In this document: positions 15,740 to 23,651 of the stretch, piece by piece
Numbering within the stretch: the first letter of the stretch is position 1
How the letters are laid out: the number at the start of each line of letters is the position of its first letter
From: Sphingobacteriales bacterium
Lineage (GTDB): Bacteria > Bacteroidota > Bacteroidia > Sphingobacteriales > Sphingobacteriaceae
Length of the DNA: 33,279 nucleotides
Assembly (NCBI GenBank): GCA_004292865.1
Contig: RDXP01000122.1
Span: forward strand, 1 to 33,279
Direction: 5' to 3'
The notes under the pieces: model-generated
The model's database searches: none
Told to the model about the DNA's origin: nothing
What the model saw: only the letters and a program-made list of their open reading frames with translations
Program-made: the position numbers and the translations under genes

Positions 15740-16303
15740 CTGGAATCTTAGATTTATTGATAACTCTGGTTAATACATAACTCGCCCCGACTTCAAATAG
15801 AATTCTTAAATCTAAATTATTAAAGCAACATTGATGTAATTTTTATAAACTATTTTAGGCAGATGGTAATTTCATTTGAAAAATCTACCGATGTATCTTC
15901 TACGAACTTTATTTGGATTCTTCGTTAAAAACTGTGGAATAAAATTAAATTTTACTCCCATTAAACAGGTCTGCGATTAGGGACGACCTAGCCTGCCTGC
16001 GCATGCAGGCTGTTGTTTGGAGTGGGATGCCGATAAAGTCAAAATTAAAAATTAAAAAAGTTTAAACGCTTGAAAGGTTTTTGAATTTTACCTTTTGAAT
16101 TTTTAATGCGCCTCGAATTGCGCCGTTAAAAATTTATTGAGCATACCCGACAAAACAACAGCAAGCCTTGCCTGCCTGCCCGGACAGGCAGGATTTTTTG
16201 TTACTTTTTCATCAAGGAAAAAGTAATTAAAAAAAAATGCCTATTAAAAATATTTGATTAAAGGTAAAATATTACCCACACAAAATTGAGAAGTAATCTA
16301 TAT
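15740..16303. other. Intergenic region with hairpins and no supportable gene
   Basis: About 560 bases between the rpsF promoter and the MITE-like element. All frames are broken by stops. It holds a one-mismatch palindrome GCCTGCCTGC/GCATGCAGGC (15991-16010), a stem CCTGCCTG/CAGGCAGG (16171-16192), and immediately after it a perfect 10-bp stem TTACTTTTTC/GAAAAAGTAA (16201-16226) followed by an A-run. It may be a graveyard of decayed mobile sequence. Confidence 0.6.
16201..16226. repeat. Perfect 10-bp stem-loop
   Basis: TTACTTTTTC (16201-16210), loop ATCAAG, GAAAAAGTAA (16217-16226). It is preceded by TTTTTT and followed by A-rich sequence, so it could stop transcription in either direction, but no gene ends nearby. 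Confidence 0.5.
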
Positions 16304-16587
16304 TAATTACCTGCTTCTAATCAATAAAAATTCTATTTATTATAACTATGATTATAATTTGGGCGTTTTAACACGCTGTGCGTTATATCTTTTTATTTAT
16401 TGCCCCTCCCCCTAGCCCCCAAAGGGGGAAATGGGGACAATAAATAAAAAGGATGCCTGCCGGCCAGCAGGCGAGCCACTGCCCTGCCTGCGCAGGCAGG
16501 CATCGTTAACGCTCTAAAATCGTAAATAATATTGATTAACAGCAAATTACACTAAAGTTTAATAATCGAACTCGGGATAATATTAAT
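16304..16587. mobile_element. MITE-like element, copy 2 (family B repeat)
   Basis: About 284 bp, non-coding. Left end ACCTGCTTCTAATCAATAAA (16309 on) aligns with the left end of copy 1 at 11096. Right end GTTTAATAATCGAACTCGGG (16557-16576) is its inverted counterpart. The core starts GGGCGTT (16361), then ACACGCT, a long stem with TTTTTATTTATTGCCCC and its complement, two GC-rich palindromes (16455-16472, 16483-16500), and TTAACGC (16506-16512). The segment after the core (16513-16576) aligns over about 65 bases with the matching part of copy 1. Confidence 0.6.
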
Positions 16588-16593
16588 TTACGC

Positions 16594-16601
16594 TACCTTT
16601 G
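16594..16601 (+). promoter_or_regulatory. Candidate -7 box upstream of hisIE
   Basis: TACCTTTG is a full TAnnTTTG match, 136 bases before the hisIE start and a few bases beyond the MITE-like element. No TTTG at the proper distance upstream, so support is limited. Confidence 0.3.
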
Positions 16602-16737
16602 AAAAAAAAATAGTAGAAAATATTTAATAAAGTAAACACAAAATTTTGACTTAAATTTAACTAATAAATTAATTGTGTAATAAGTTCATTTTACAACTTA
16701 ATAAACGATGTATTACACACATACCCATTAAAATTTT

Positions 16738-17328
16738 ATGAACACCCAGCCCGATTTTACCAAAGCCAGTTTATTACCCGTAATTATTCAGCACCAGCAA
16801 ACGCTTGAAGTGTTAATGTTGGGCTATATGAATGCCGATGCTTACCAAAAAACCATAGCCGAGCAAAAAGTAACTTTTTTTTCACGGTCGAAAAACCGTT
16901 TATGGACTAAGGGAGAAGATAGTGGCAATTTTTTAATTGTTAAAAACATAACAGTGGATTGCGACCAAGATACCATACTTATTACCGCATTGCCCCAAGG
17001 GCCTACTTGCCACAATGGTACCCGCAGTTGCTTTAATACAGCATATAACCAAAACTTTATTTTTGAGCTCGAAAATATTGTTAATGAAAGGTATAACAAT
17101 CCCCGCCAAGGGTCGTATATTAACAGTTTACAGCAAAAAGGTATCAATAAAATTGCCCAAAAAGTGGGTGAAGAAGGGGTTGAAACCGTTATTGCCGCCC
17201 TGGCCGAAACCGATGTTGATTTTGTAAACGAAGCTAGCGACCTTGTGTTTCACCTACTAGTTTTACTACGCGAAAAAAGGTTTTCTTTAACCGATATTGC
17301 TAAAAACTTAGAAAAAAGACATCCATAA
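16738..17328 (+). CDS. hisIE: Bifunctional phosphoribosyl-AMP cyclohydrolase / phosphoribosyl-ATP pyrophosphatase
   Basis: A 196-residue fusion catalysing steps two and three of histidine biosynthesis. HisI part (about 1-110): LMLGYMNADAY, FFSRSKNRLWTKGEDSGN, and the metal-binding VDCDQDTILI and GPTCHNGTRSCF with the zinc and magnesium ligands. HisE part (about 112-196): RQGSYINSLQQKGINKIAQKVGEEGVETVIAAL, the helical MazG-like pyrophosphatase core with its acidic metal site. No other his gene is in the window. The WD40 gene starts two bases after the stop, so the two share a transcript. Confidence 0.96.
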   Translation: MNTQPDFTKASLLPVIIQHQQTLEVLMLGYMNADAYQKTIAEQKVTFFSRSKNRLWTKGEDSGNFLIVKNITVDCDQDTILITALPQGPTCHNGTRSCFNTAYNQNFIFELENIVNERYNNPRQGSYINSLQQKGINKIAQKVGEEGVETVIAALAETDVDFVNEASDLVFHLLVLLREKRFSLTDIAKNLEKRHP

Positions 17329-17330
17329 CA

Positions 17331-18227
17331 ATGGAAGCTATTAATTTAGTGGGGCATAATAACCCTATTTATGCTGTTGTGGCGCATCCCACAAAAAAAC
17401 TTTGCTACACCGCTGGTAATGATAAAGGGATTGTAGAATGGGATACAGATAGCGATCAATTTTTGCGGCTTTTTAGTCCAATTACACACACGGTTTATGC
17501 CCTAGAAATTATTGTTGCACATAGTTTATTGGTAGCAGGTTGTAGCAATGGGCATATTTTGTTTTTTGATACTGAAAGTGGCGTATTACAATTTTCTATA
17601 GAGGCTACATCTGCGGTTTTTTGTATAAAATATTTGGCACATAAAAACGAGTTATTGGTTTCCACCGATGCAGGCGAAATTATTATTATAAACATAAACG
17701 AACAAAAAATTATCCATCGCTTTACATCGGGCAACCAAAAAATAAGGAGTTTTGATTTTAATGTAGCCTTAAATATACTCGCCACCGCATCAAATGATAA
17801 TATGGTTCGCCTATACCAGCTTGATGATTATACTTTTATCAATAATTTTGAAGCTCACAATATGGGCGTGGGTGCAATTGCTTTTTCGCCCGATGGGCAA
17901 GTAATGCTTACAGGCTCGCGTGATGCACAGCTAAAAATTTGGGATACACAACATTGGCTTTGCCAAAAAACAATTATAGCCCATTTATTTGCTATTTATC
18001 AAATTACTTTTCACCCACACCTACCCTATTTTGCCACTTGTAGCCGCGATAAAAGCATAAAAATATGGCGCAGTATGGATTTTAGCCTTTATAAAAACCT
18101 AAGTATTGATAAAAAAACAAATGGGCATCGCTTATCGGTAAACCAAATTTACTGGCTGGCAAATGGCCAAAATTTATTATCGGTAAGTGATGATAAATTA
18201 TTGAAAATGTGGCCGTTTAATGGTTAA
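17331..18227 (+). CDS. WD40 repeat protein
   Basis: A 298-residue protein made of about seven WD40 repeats and nothing else: no signal peptide, membrane helix or fused domain. Blades end in recognisable WD-like dipeptides (GIVEWD, HILFFD, MVRLYQ, QLKIWD, SIKIWR, LLKMWP), and the fifth shows the full GH..V..IAFSPDG...LTGSRDAQLKIWD pattern. It should be a cytosolic seven-bladed propeller serving as a protein-binding scaffold. It is coupled to hisIE, which is a conserved-looking but unexplained arrangement. Partner unknown. Confidence 0.88.
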   Translation: MEAINLVGHNNPIYAVVAHPTKKLCYTAGNDKGIVEWDTDSDQFLRLFSPITHTVYALEIIVAHSLLVAGCSNGHILFFDTESGVLQFSIEATSAVFCIKYLAHKNELLVSTDAGEIIIININEQKIIHRFTSGNQKIRSFDFNVALNILATASNDNMVRLYQLDDYTFINNFEAHNMGVGAIAFSPDGQVMLTGSRDAQLKIWDTQHWLCQKTIIAHLFAIYQITFHPHLPYFATCSRDKSIKIWRSMDFSLYKNLSIDKKTNGHRLSVNQIYWLANGQNLLSVSDDKLLKMWPFNG

Positions 18228-18446
18228 TCGATTAAAAATATATTGCCAAGCCTATAAGGTTTTAATACCTGCTGGCAGCTAAGCCTAACACAAATCAAAA
18301 AATATCTCGAATAAAAAACATTTAAAATTTTGTTGTTAATAAAATTTATCTTTTATTTGGCAATACAATTACACCCTTAAACCAAGTTCATATAGAAAAA
18401 AACTCTACTAAATTAACAATTTTAGCAAATTTTAATAAAGAGTTTT

Positions 18447-19037
18447 ATGAACATTCAATCCATAAGTACCGACCAAGATTTAATTAACTTATACCTTAAA
18501 GGGAAAGAAGAAGCACTTTCCGAATTAGTAACTAGGCATAAATCTAAAATTTATACTTCTATATATTTATTGGTTAAAGATGAGTACTTGGCCGAAGATA
18601 TTTTTCAAGATACGTTTATAAAAGTAATTAAAACTTTACGAGCAGGTAGATACAACGAAGAAGGTAAGTTTTTACCTTGGGTGTTACGCATTGCCCACAA
18701 CCTAGTGATTGATTATTTTAGAAAAGAAAAACGATCGCCAACGATTGTAAACAGCGATGGCTTCGATATTTTTGATGTATTAGGCATACATGATGAAAGT
18801 ATGGAAGAAAAAATGATTAAAGAACAAACCTACGCCGATTTAAAATCACTAATCCACTTACTGCCCGACGAGCAAAAAGAAGTGCTTATTATGCGCCATT
18901 ACGGCGAGTTAAGTTTTAAAGAAATTGCCGATTTAACCAATGTAAGCATCAATACCGCTTTGGGGCGTATGCGCTATGCCTTAAACAATCTTAGGAAAAT
19001 GCTTGTAGGTAACAAAGAAGTTACTTTAAAAATGTAA
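18447..19037 (+). CDS. RNA polymerase sigma factor, ECF type
   Basis: A 196-residue ECF sigma factor. Region 2 spans about residues 22-92 (YLLVKDEYLAEDIFQDTFIK and LPWVLRIAHNLVIDYFRKEKR, the core-binding and -10 melting parts). Region 4 spans about 132-185 (LLPDEQKEVLIMRHYGELSF and EIADLTNVSINTALGRMRYAL, a helix-turn-helix for the -35 element). The linker between them is acidic. No anti-sigma membrane protein follows; instead a 64-residue protein is encoded 69 bases downstream. Upstream, 219 bases without a gene are AT-rich and show no strong promoter match. Confidence 0.95.
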   Translation: MNIQSISTDQDLINLYLKGKEEALSELVTRHKSKIYTSIYLLVKDEYLAEDIFQDTFIKVIKTLRAGRYNEEGKFLPWVLRIAHNLVIDYFRKEKRSPTIVNSDGFDIFDVLGIHDESMEEKMIKEQTYADLKSLIHLLPDEQKEVLIMRHYGELSFKEIADLTNVSINTALGRMRYALNNLRKMLVGNKEVTLKM

Positions 19038-19106
19038 TTTATTTAAAAAAGGTTGAAATATTGGAGGCGAGTTGTCGTTTAGTTTTTAATAAATAAATTA
19101 AAAATT

Positions 19107-19301
19107 ATGATTGCAACCTCTACAAAAATTTTAAACACCTTGCTACAAGACAAGGCCGATGGTAACTTGGCATTAGACACTTTAAACAAAAACGAAGCCC
19201 TGTTTTATGATTTAATTAAACCAAGTTTAAATAATTTGGTAAAACAGCCTAAACAGGAAACCATTAACCAAATTTTAGCTTATTCAAAATCATTGCAATA
19301 A
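19107..19301 (+). CDS. Small hypothetical protein downstream of the sigma factor (64 aa)
   Basis: A 64-residue, mostly helical protein (MIATSTKILNTLLQDKADGN ... INQILAYSKSLQ). It has no membrane segment or cysteine motif. It lies between the sigma gene and a strong terminator, so both genes end on one transcript. I recall similar short proteins ending in a YSKSL motif next to sigma genes in other Bacteroidota, but cannot confirm it here. A role in controlling the sigma factor is possible from position alone. Confidence 0.7.
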   Translation: MIATSTKILNTLLQDKADGNLALDTLNKNEALFYDLIKPSLNNLVKQPKQETINQILAYSKSLQ

Positions 19302-19310
19302 GTAAAAAAA

Positions 19311-19350
19311 AAATCGGGAAGCAATTAAAATTGTTTTCCGATTTTTTTTT
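19311..19350 (+). terminator. Rho-independent terminator of the sigma factor unit
   Basis: AAATCGGGAAGCAAT pairs with ATTGTTTTCCGATTT around a TAAA loop (19311-19343), with two G-T pairs, followed by a T-run. It begins nine bases after the 64-residue protein's stop. Confidence 0.9.
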
Positions 19351-19360
19351 AGTTTCGTAC

Positions 19361-20014
19361 ATGCTACGCACACAACGCTACCGTTTATTTATCGAGTATT
19401 TTGAGGCCCACCAGCCCAATGCCGAAACCGAGCTAAATTACACCAACCCTTACGAACTACTTATAGCCGTTATTTTATCGGCACAGTGTACCGATAAGCG
19501 CATTAATACGGTAACGCCCAGGCTTTTCGAACGTTTCCCCACGCCCGAACCTTTGGCGCAAGCCAGCCCCGATGAGGTATTTACTTATATACGTTCGGTA
19601 AGTTACCCCAATAATAAAGCAAAACACTTGGTAGGTATGGCAAAAATTTTGGTAAACGATTTTGGCAGTACCGTACCTTCGGATATTAACGATTTACAAA
19701 AAATGCCTGGCGTAGGCCGTAAAACGGCTAACGTAATTGCCTCGGTAATATTTAACGCCCCCGCAATGGCGGTTGATACCCATGTATTTAGGGTTGCCAA
19801 CCGATTGGGTTTAACCCTAAAAGCTACCACCCCACTAGCCGTAGAAAAACAATTAACCAAATATCTCCCTAAGGATAAAATATTTATTGCCCACCACTGG
19901 CTCATATTGCATGGCCGCTACATTTGTGTAGCCCGAAGCCCCAAATGTGAAATATGCCCCATTAGTAGTTTTTGTAAATACTTTGAAGCTAATTTAAAAA
20001 AGCTAAGTTTATAA
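19361..20014 (+). CDS. nth: Endonuclease III
   Basis: A 217-residue DNA glycosylase/AP lyase that removes oxidised pyrimidines. LQKMPGVGRKTANVI is the helix-hairpin-helix with catalytic Lys121, and AVDTHVFRVANRLGL has catalytic Asp139. Four cysteines at 189, 196, 199 and 205 (C-x6-C-x2-C-x5-C) bind the [4Fe-4S] cluster. The start is ATG 19361; the upstream in-frame TTG falls in the preceding terminator. TAGTTTCG (19350-19357), a near-match to the -7 box, ends three bases before this ATG, so the gene may have a leaderless transcript. Confidence 0.96.
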   Translation: MLRTQRYRLFIEYFEAHQPNAETELNYTNPYELLIAVILSAQCTDKRINTVTPRLFERFPTPEPLAQASPDEVFTYIRSVSYPNNKAKHLVGMAKILVNDFGSTVPSDINDLQKMPGVGRKTANVIASVIFNAPAMAVDTHVFRVANRLGLTLKATTPLAVEKQLTKYLPKDKIFIAHHWLILHGRYICVARSPKCEICPISSFCKYFEANLKKLSL

Positions 20015-20071
20015 TTTGTTTAATTTAGAAAGGCTAAATTTCAATGAAAAATATTTTAAATTAAATTACTT

Positions 20072-20203
20072 GGGCGTTACCTGCCTGCGCAGGCAGGTAA
20101 CACGCTTTCGGCTATATCTTTTTTCTCCCTAGCCCTCCCCCTAGCCCCCGAAGTGGGAAACTGGGCTAGGGAGAAAAAAGGATACCGCTGCAATCGTTAA
20201 CGC
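20072..20203. repeat. Family B palindromic repeat, copy 3
   Basis: GGGCGTT, then a perfect 24-bp palindrome (20077-20100) identical to that at 11151-11174, then ACACGCTTTCGGCTATATC. A long stem follows (TCTCCCTAG / CTAGGGAGA, extended by T/A runs), then GGATACCGCTGCAATCGTTAACGC-type ending (TTAACGC at 20197-20203). The first 35 bases match copy 1 almost exactly. It fills half of the 264-base gap between nth and the adenosyltransferase. Confidence 0.75.
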
Positions 20204-20278
20204 CATAAAGAGCGTGAATATCCAACTTTAAAAAATAAAAACATATTGCCCTTGCTAATGTTTAACTAAAAAATAAAA

Positions 20279-20827
20279 ATGAAAATATACACCAAAACAG
20301 GCGATAAAGGCCTAACATCGCTTATTGGCGGTACACGTGTACCCAAAAGCCATATTAGAATTGAGGCTTACGGTACCGTTGATGAGTTAAACTCGTACAT
20401 AGGTTTAATTCGTGATCAGGTATCTAGCGAAAGCGAAAATATAATTTTAAAAGAAATACAAGACCGTTTATTTACCATTGGTGCCGTTTTAGCTGCCGAC
20501 CCCGAAAAATCTAAACAAAAACTTCCCGATTTATTACCTTCGGATATCGAACTCCTGGAAACAGAAATAGATAAAATAAACGAGTATTTACCCCCATTAA
20601 AGCATTTTGTTTTGCCTGGGGGCGATGTTTTAATATCGCATTGCCATATTGCCCGCTGCGTGTGCCGAAGAGCCGAAAGAGGCGTGGTAAACTTGGCCTT
20701 AGATAATTTTGTTGATGATAAAGTAATGGTGTACCTTAATAGGCTATCCGATTACCTGTTTATCCTTTCTCGCAAAATAGCGTTCGACTTAAAAACACCC
20801 GAATATATATGGATACCCAGATTGTAA
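20279..20827 (+). CDS. Cob(I)alamin adenosyltransferase, PduO type
   Basis: A 182-residue ATP:cob(I)alamin adenosyltransferase of the PduO/MMAB family, which makes adenosylcobalamin. KIYTKTGDKGLTSLIGG is the N-terminal ATP-binding motif, GTVDELNSYIGL follows, and RCVCRRAERGVV is the conserved C-terminal arginine motif. No cobalamin-dependent enzyme lies beside it, but a MerR regulator with a cobalamin-binding domain is 4.4 kb downstream. It is preceded by a family B repeat. Confidence 0.94.
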   Translation: MKIYTKTGDKGLTSLIGGTRVPKSHIRIEAYGTVDELNSYIGLIRDQVSSESENIILKEIQDRLFTIGAVLAADPEKSKQKLPDLLPSDIELLETEIDKINEYLPPLKHFVLPGGDVLISHCHIARCVCRRAERGVVNLALDNFVDDKVMVYLNRLSDYLFILSRKIAFDLKTPEYIWIPRL

Positions 20828-20867
20828 AAATGTGGATAAGTTTTTTAGGTTAAATGGTTTTTTAAAT

Positions 20868-20875
20868 TATTTTTG
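20868..20875 (+). promoter_or_regulatory. Candidate -7 box of the DUF2795 gene
   Basis: TATTTTTG is a full TAnnTTTG match, 25 bases before the ATG at 20901. The -33 TTTG is not clear. Confidence 0.4.
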
Positions 20876-20900
20876 CAAAATAAATAAAATCCTATAAAAT

Positions 20901-21122
20901 ATGTATTGGACACTAGAATTGGCATCACACTTGGAAGACGCTCCTTGGCCAGCTACAAAAGACGAATTGATAGATTACGGCATACGCTCTGGTGCACCAG
21001 TTGAAGTAATCGAAAATTTGCAAGCACTGGAAGATGATGGCGAACCTTATGAAAACATAGAGGAAATTTGGCCTGATTATCCAACCAAAGATGACTTCTT
21101 TTTTAACGAAGACGAATATTAA
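20901..21122 (+). CDS. DUF2795 domain-containing protein
   Basis: A 73-residue acidic protein: MYWTLELASHLEDAPWPATK, then LIDYGIRSGAPVEVIENLQAL and EIWPDYPTKDDFFFNEDEY. The A-P-W-P-A-T-K-D-E-L pattern and the helical L..A...V..NL motif identify DUF2795. It is common and very conserved in Bacteroidota; function unknown. It has its own candidate promoter and a strong terminator, so it is a single-gene unit and probably well expressed. Confidence 0.9.
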   Translation: MYWTLELASHLEDAPWPATKDELIDYGIRSGAPVEVIENLQALEDDGEPYENIEEIWPDYPTKDDFFFNEDEY

Positions 21123-21133
21123 TTTTTTAAAAG

Positions 21134-21160
21134 GCTCGGTGCATAAACCGAGCTTTTTTT
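21134..21160 (+). terminator. Rho-independent terminator of the DUF2795 gene
   Basis: GCTCGGT (21134-21140), short loop, ACCGAGC (21147-21153), then a T-run. Confidence 0.9.
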
Positions 21161-21290
21161 GTTACAATTTTTTGTTGCAATATTATTGTTCGGATTTTTT
21201 TAATTATTAATGTTAAGCAGTAGGTAAACCTGAATTAAAAAGCAGTAGCCCACATTAATAAACCCAACAGTATATTACCGCCCAAAATTT

Positions 21291-21347
21291 AGTTATCTAG
21301 TTGCTTATTTTTAGCTTGCATATATACACCTAGCAAGTTAGGTAACT
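21291..21347 (-). terminator. Imperfect inverted repeat at the end of the S41 protease gene
   Basis: AGTTATCTAGTTGCT (21291-21305) and AGCAAGTTAGGTAACT (21332-21347) pair with a few mismatches. It lies 15 bases after the protease stop and may help end that transcript, though the T-run is poor. Confidence 0.35.
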
Positions 21348-21362
21348 GTTATATAAATAAAA

Positions 21363-22931
21363 CTATTTATGCAACCTGTTTTCTATCATCCCTTTAAACT
21401 CATTATCATTAACAGGTGCGGTAGAAGTTAATGAATTTTGCATACTTACGCCTTTTACCATCATGCTTTTTTTAGATGCAATAGCAGGCGAACCTCCTGT
21501 AAGTTTTGATACTGCTAAGGCAAGGTTAGTTTCGCTTAAATCGCCAAATTGTTTGGTAAGGTCGTCGGCTATTTTATAGTCGGGTGTTAACCCTGCAAAA
21601 TAATCGCCTTCGCCTCTTGCGTTTTTTACGCTAAACATCGAGTAATATACATCATACTTATCAATACGGATAGGGAAAAAACCAACTGGTTTACCGTAGG
21701 TAGTACTGCCCACCATTTTTACATTTATATAGGGCTTTAGGGCGTTTATTACCAGTTCGCTGGCCGATGCCGTATGTTTCGAAACTATAAATACAACGTT
21801 TTGGATATTGTTTAATGAGCCCATTTTGCTAAATCGGGTAACATAAAACTCGGATTTATAAGAATAATCGGCAAGTGTTAATACTTTTCCTTCCTCGATA
21901 ATTACGTTTCCATTACCATCTCTAGCAGCTTGGTTTTTTAGAAAACTTACATCGCCACTTTGCATTTTAGCATTATAATACTCGGTAAATAATGTGCTAT
22001 TGTTAGGTATTCGGCTAGGGCCTATTAAATTTATTAGATACTCGGCAGTGGATATAAGCCCACCTTGGTTATAGCGTAAATCGATTACTAAATCAGTTAC
22101 GCCTTGGTTGGCAAAATTATTAAAGACTCTATTAAAAGCCGTTACCGAATTATTAAATCCCGAAAATCGGGCATAAGCCATATACCCTATTTTTTTACCC
22201 GCTACGGCATATATGCTATCTTTATAAATAGGGCTGGCATTGTAGGAGGTTTGGGTTAGGGTAATATTAAAATCCGAACCATCTTGGCGTTTACCAACTA
22301 TAGTAATTGTATTTTTATCAAGCTGTGTATTCAAATTGTTTACTTCATTATCAAAATTACTTCCAAAACTAATTCCGTTTATGTTATTGAAATAATAACC
22401 TCTTTTTATGCCTGCTTTTTCGGCTGGTGAACCTGGAGTTACAAATCTTATATATAACGAAAAATTAGATGAACTTCCCACAGGTTCATATCCTAAACCA
22501 ACATCGTTAGCTTGCCCATTGGCGTTTATAGCGTATTTATTTGGTATGCTCGCAATTTCTCCGTTGGCTACCAAATCTTCAATAAAAGAATATTTAGTTT
22601 GATTTGGGTAATCCTTATCATATTCAAAAGGGCGGCTTGTGTTTGGGTTTATCCCGTAACGGGTAATTTGAAATAGTACTTTATTAAAATTACCATAATC
22701 GGTACCTGCACTTGTATATTGCCTTGGTTTAAATACGCCGTAGGATGGTAAAGACTCGTTCCACAAATAAACTTGCTTTGCGTATAAAAAAAGAGAATCT
22801 TTTATGCGGTCGGCACTTGAACCTGTGCTAGGTACGGTATTGTCTATATCTTTGGTTATTGAGTTTTTACGGCAAGATATTGAAATAATTGTAACAAAAA
22901 AGAATAGAGCAATATGGTATATTTTTTTCAT
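21363..22931 (-). CDS. S41 family peptidase, lipoprotein with PDZ domain
   Basis: A 522-residue C-terminal-processing-type protease. It begins with a signal sequence and lipobox (FFFVTIISISC, Cys20), so it is a lipoprotein of the periplasm or outer membrane. A PDZ-like domain covers about 140-230 (GLGYEP..., VTPGSPAEKAGIKRGYYFNNING). The S41 core follows: GYMAYARFSGF, DLVIDLRYNQGGLISTAEYL, then SKHTASASELVINAL with the catalytic serine, and GKPVG with the lysine-type position (TTYGKPVGF). Typical Bacteroidota S41 enzymes of this size process unknown envelope substrates. It stands alone. Confidence 0.93.
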   Translation of the reverse strand: MKKIYHIALFFFVTIISISCRKNSITKDIDNTVPSTGSSADRIKDSLFLYAKQVYLWNESLPSYGVFKPRQYTSAGTDYGNFNKVLFQITRYGINPNTSRPFEYDKDYPNQTKYSFIEDLVANGEIASIPNKYAINANGQANDVGLGYEPVGSSSNFSLYIRFVTPGSPAEKAGIKRGYYFNNINGISFGSNFDNEVNNLNTQLDKNTITIVGKRQDGSDFNITLTQTSYNASPIYKDSIYAVAGKKIGYMAYARFSGFNNSVTAFNRVFNNFANQGVTDLVIDLRYNQGGLISTAEYLINLIGPSRIPNNSTLFTEYYNAKMQSGDVSFLKNQAARDGNGNVIIEEGKVLTLADYSYKSEFYVTRFSKMGSLNNIQNVVFIVSKHTASASELVINALKPYINVKMVGSTTYGKPVGFFPIRIDKYDVYYSMFSVKNARGEGDYFAGLTPDYKIADDLTKQFGDLSETNLALAVSKLTGGSPAIASKKSMMVKGVSMQNSLTSTAPVNDNEFKGMIENRLHK

Positions 22932-23039
22932 GATGGATATTATATGATTTGATAAGATTAAGTAATTATTTAAAACCTCTTTAACTGGTTAATAATTGGT
23001 ATTTTAAACAACGGCAATTTATTAAAAAAAGTTTTACAG

Positions 23040-23651
23040 TTACTGCATTACATTAATAAATTTAATGCCTAACAATTTGGCTAAAAATATATTTTTGCTT
23101 GTTTTGCCCACCATTACTATCTCGTTGTTTTTTAATTTGTGCGTGTTTTTAAAATATCTAAACATAACCTCGATAGGGAAAACACCAATTTCTTCATCAA
23201 AATATAATTTTAAAAATGGGTCCATACCATGCCATTCGGTTTGTTTTATTTTATTGAGTTCTTTTTTAACATTATCAGGCGCAAGTATAAAAACCTGCTT
23301 ACGGTTTATAATAATTTCTTGCAATAGGGTTAAAGCCTCTTTATAAAGCAATAATTTTAAAGGTAATTGGGCATTATTAAACAACCGAATTAAATTTTGT
23401 TGGTAACTATCGTCAATATTAAAAGCTAGCTGTAAGGCTTCAAACATTCCTGTGTTTCCGCTAATATCGTATTGGCGTTTAACAAATTTGATAATTTCGG
23501 CGGCATTAAATTGTGGTTTTAGGTATTCTAAAAAATTGGCAAATAGGTAATATACCTGTAAATCGTAATCTTTTACTGGGAATAATACATCGTTCAGTTC
23601 GAACACAAAAGCGTTAAATTGATCATCGAAATCCGAATATTTTAAATTCAT
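23040..23651 (-). CDS. HAD-like protein with degraded catalytic motifs
   Basis: A 203-residue protein that follows the HAD hydrolase layout but lacks its catalytic residues. Motif I, normally DxDxT, reads VFELNDVLF: Glu18 and Asn20 stand where the two aspartates belong. Motif II (VFILAPDN) has Ala124 in place of Thr/Ser. Motif III (EEIGVFPIEVMF) lacks the lysine before the proline. Motif IV (VMVGKTSKN) has Lys183 and Asn187 where GD...D is expected. The helical cap region lies at about 25-105. I infer a pseudoenzyme, possibly keeping a binding role. Its ATG overlaps the stop of the preceding ATP-grasp-like gene by four bases. Alternative: a diverged HAD with unusual chemistry. Confidence 0.7.
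   Translation of the reverse strand: MNLKYSDFDDQFNAFVFELNDVLFPVKDYDLQVYYLFANFLEYLKPQFNAAEIIKFVKRQYDISGNTGMFEALQLAFNIDDSYQQNLIRLFNNAQLPLKLLLYKEALTLLQEIIINRKQVFILAPDNVKKELNKIKQTEWHGMDPFLKLYFDEEIGVFPIEVMFRYFKNTHKLKNNEIVMVGKTSKNIFLAKLLGIKFINVMQ

Noticed and set aside
15741-15960. Short open stretches with a peptide such as MGVKFNFIPQFLTKNPNKVR
   Set aside because: Frames are under 30 codons and interrupted; the peptide matches nothing I recognise.
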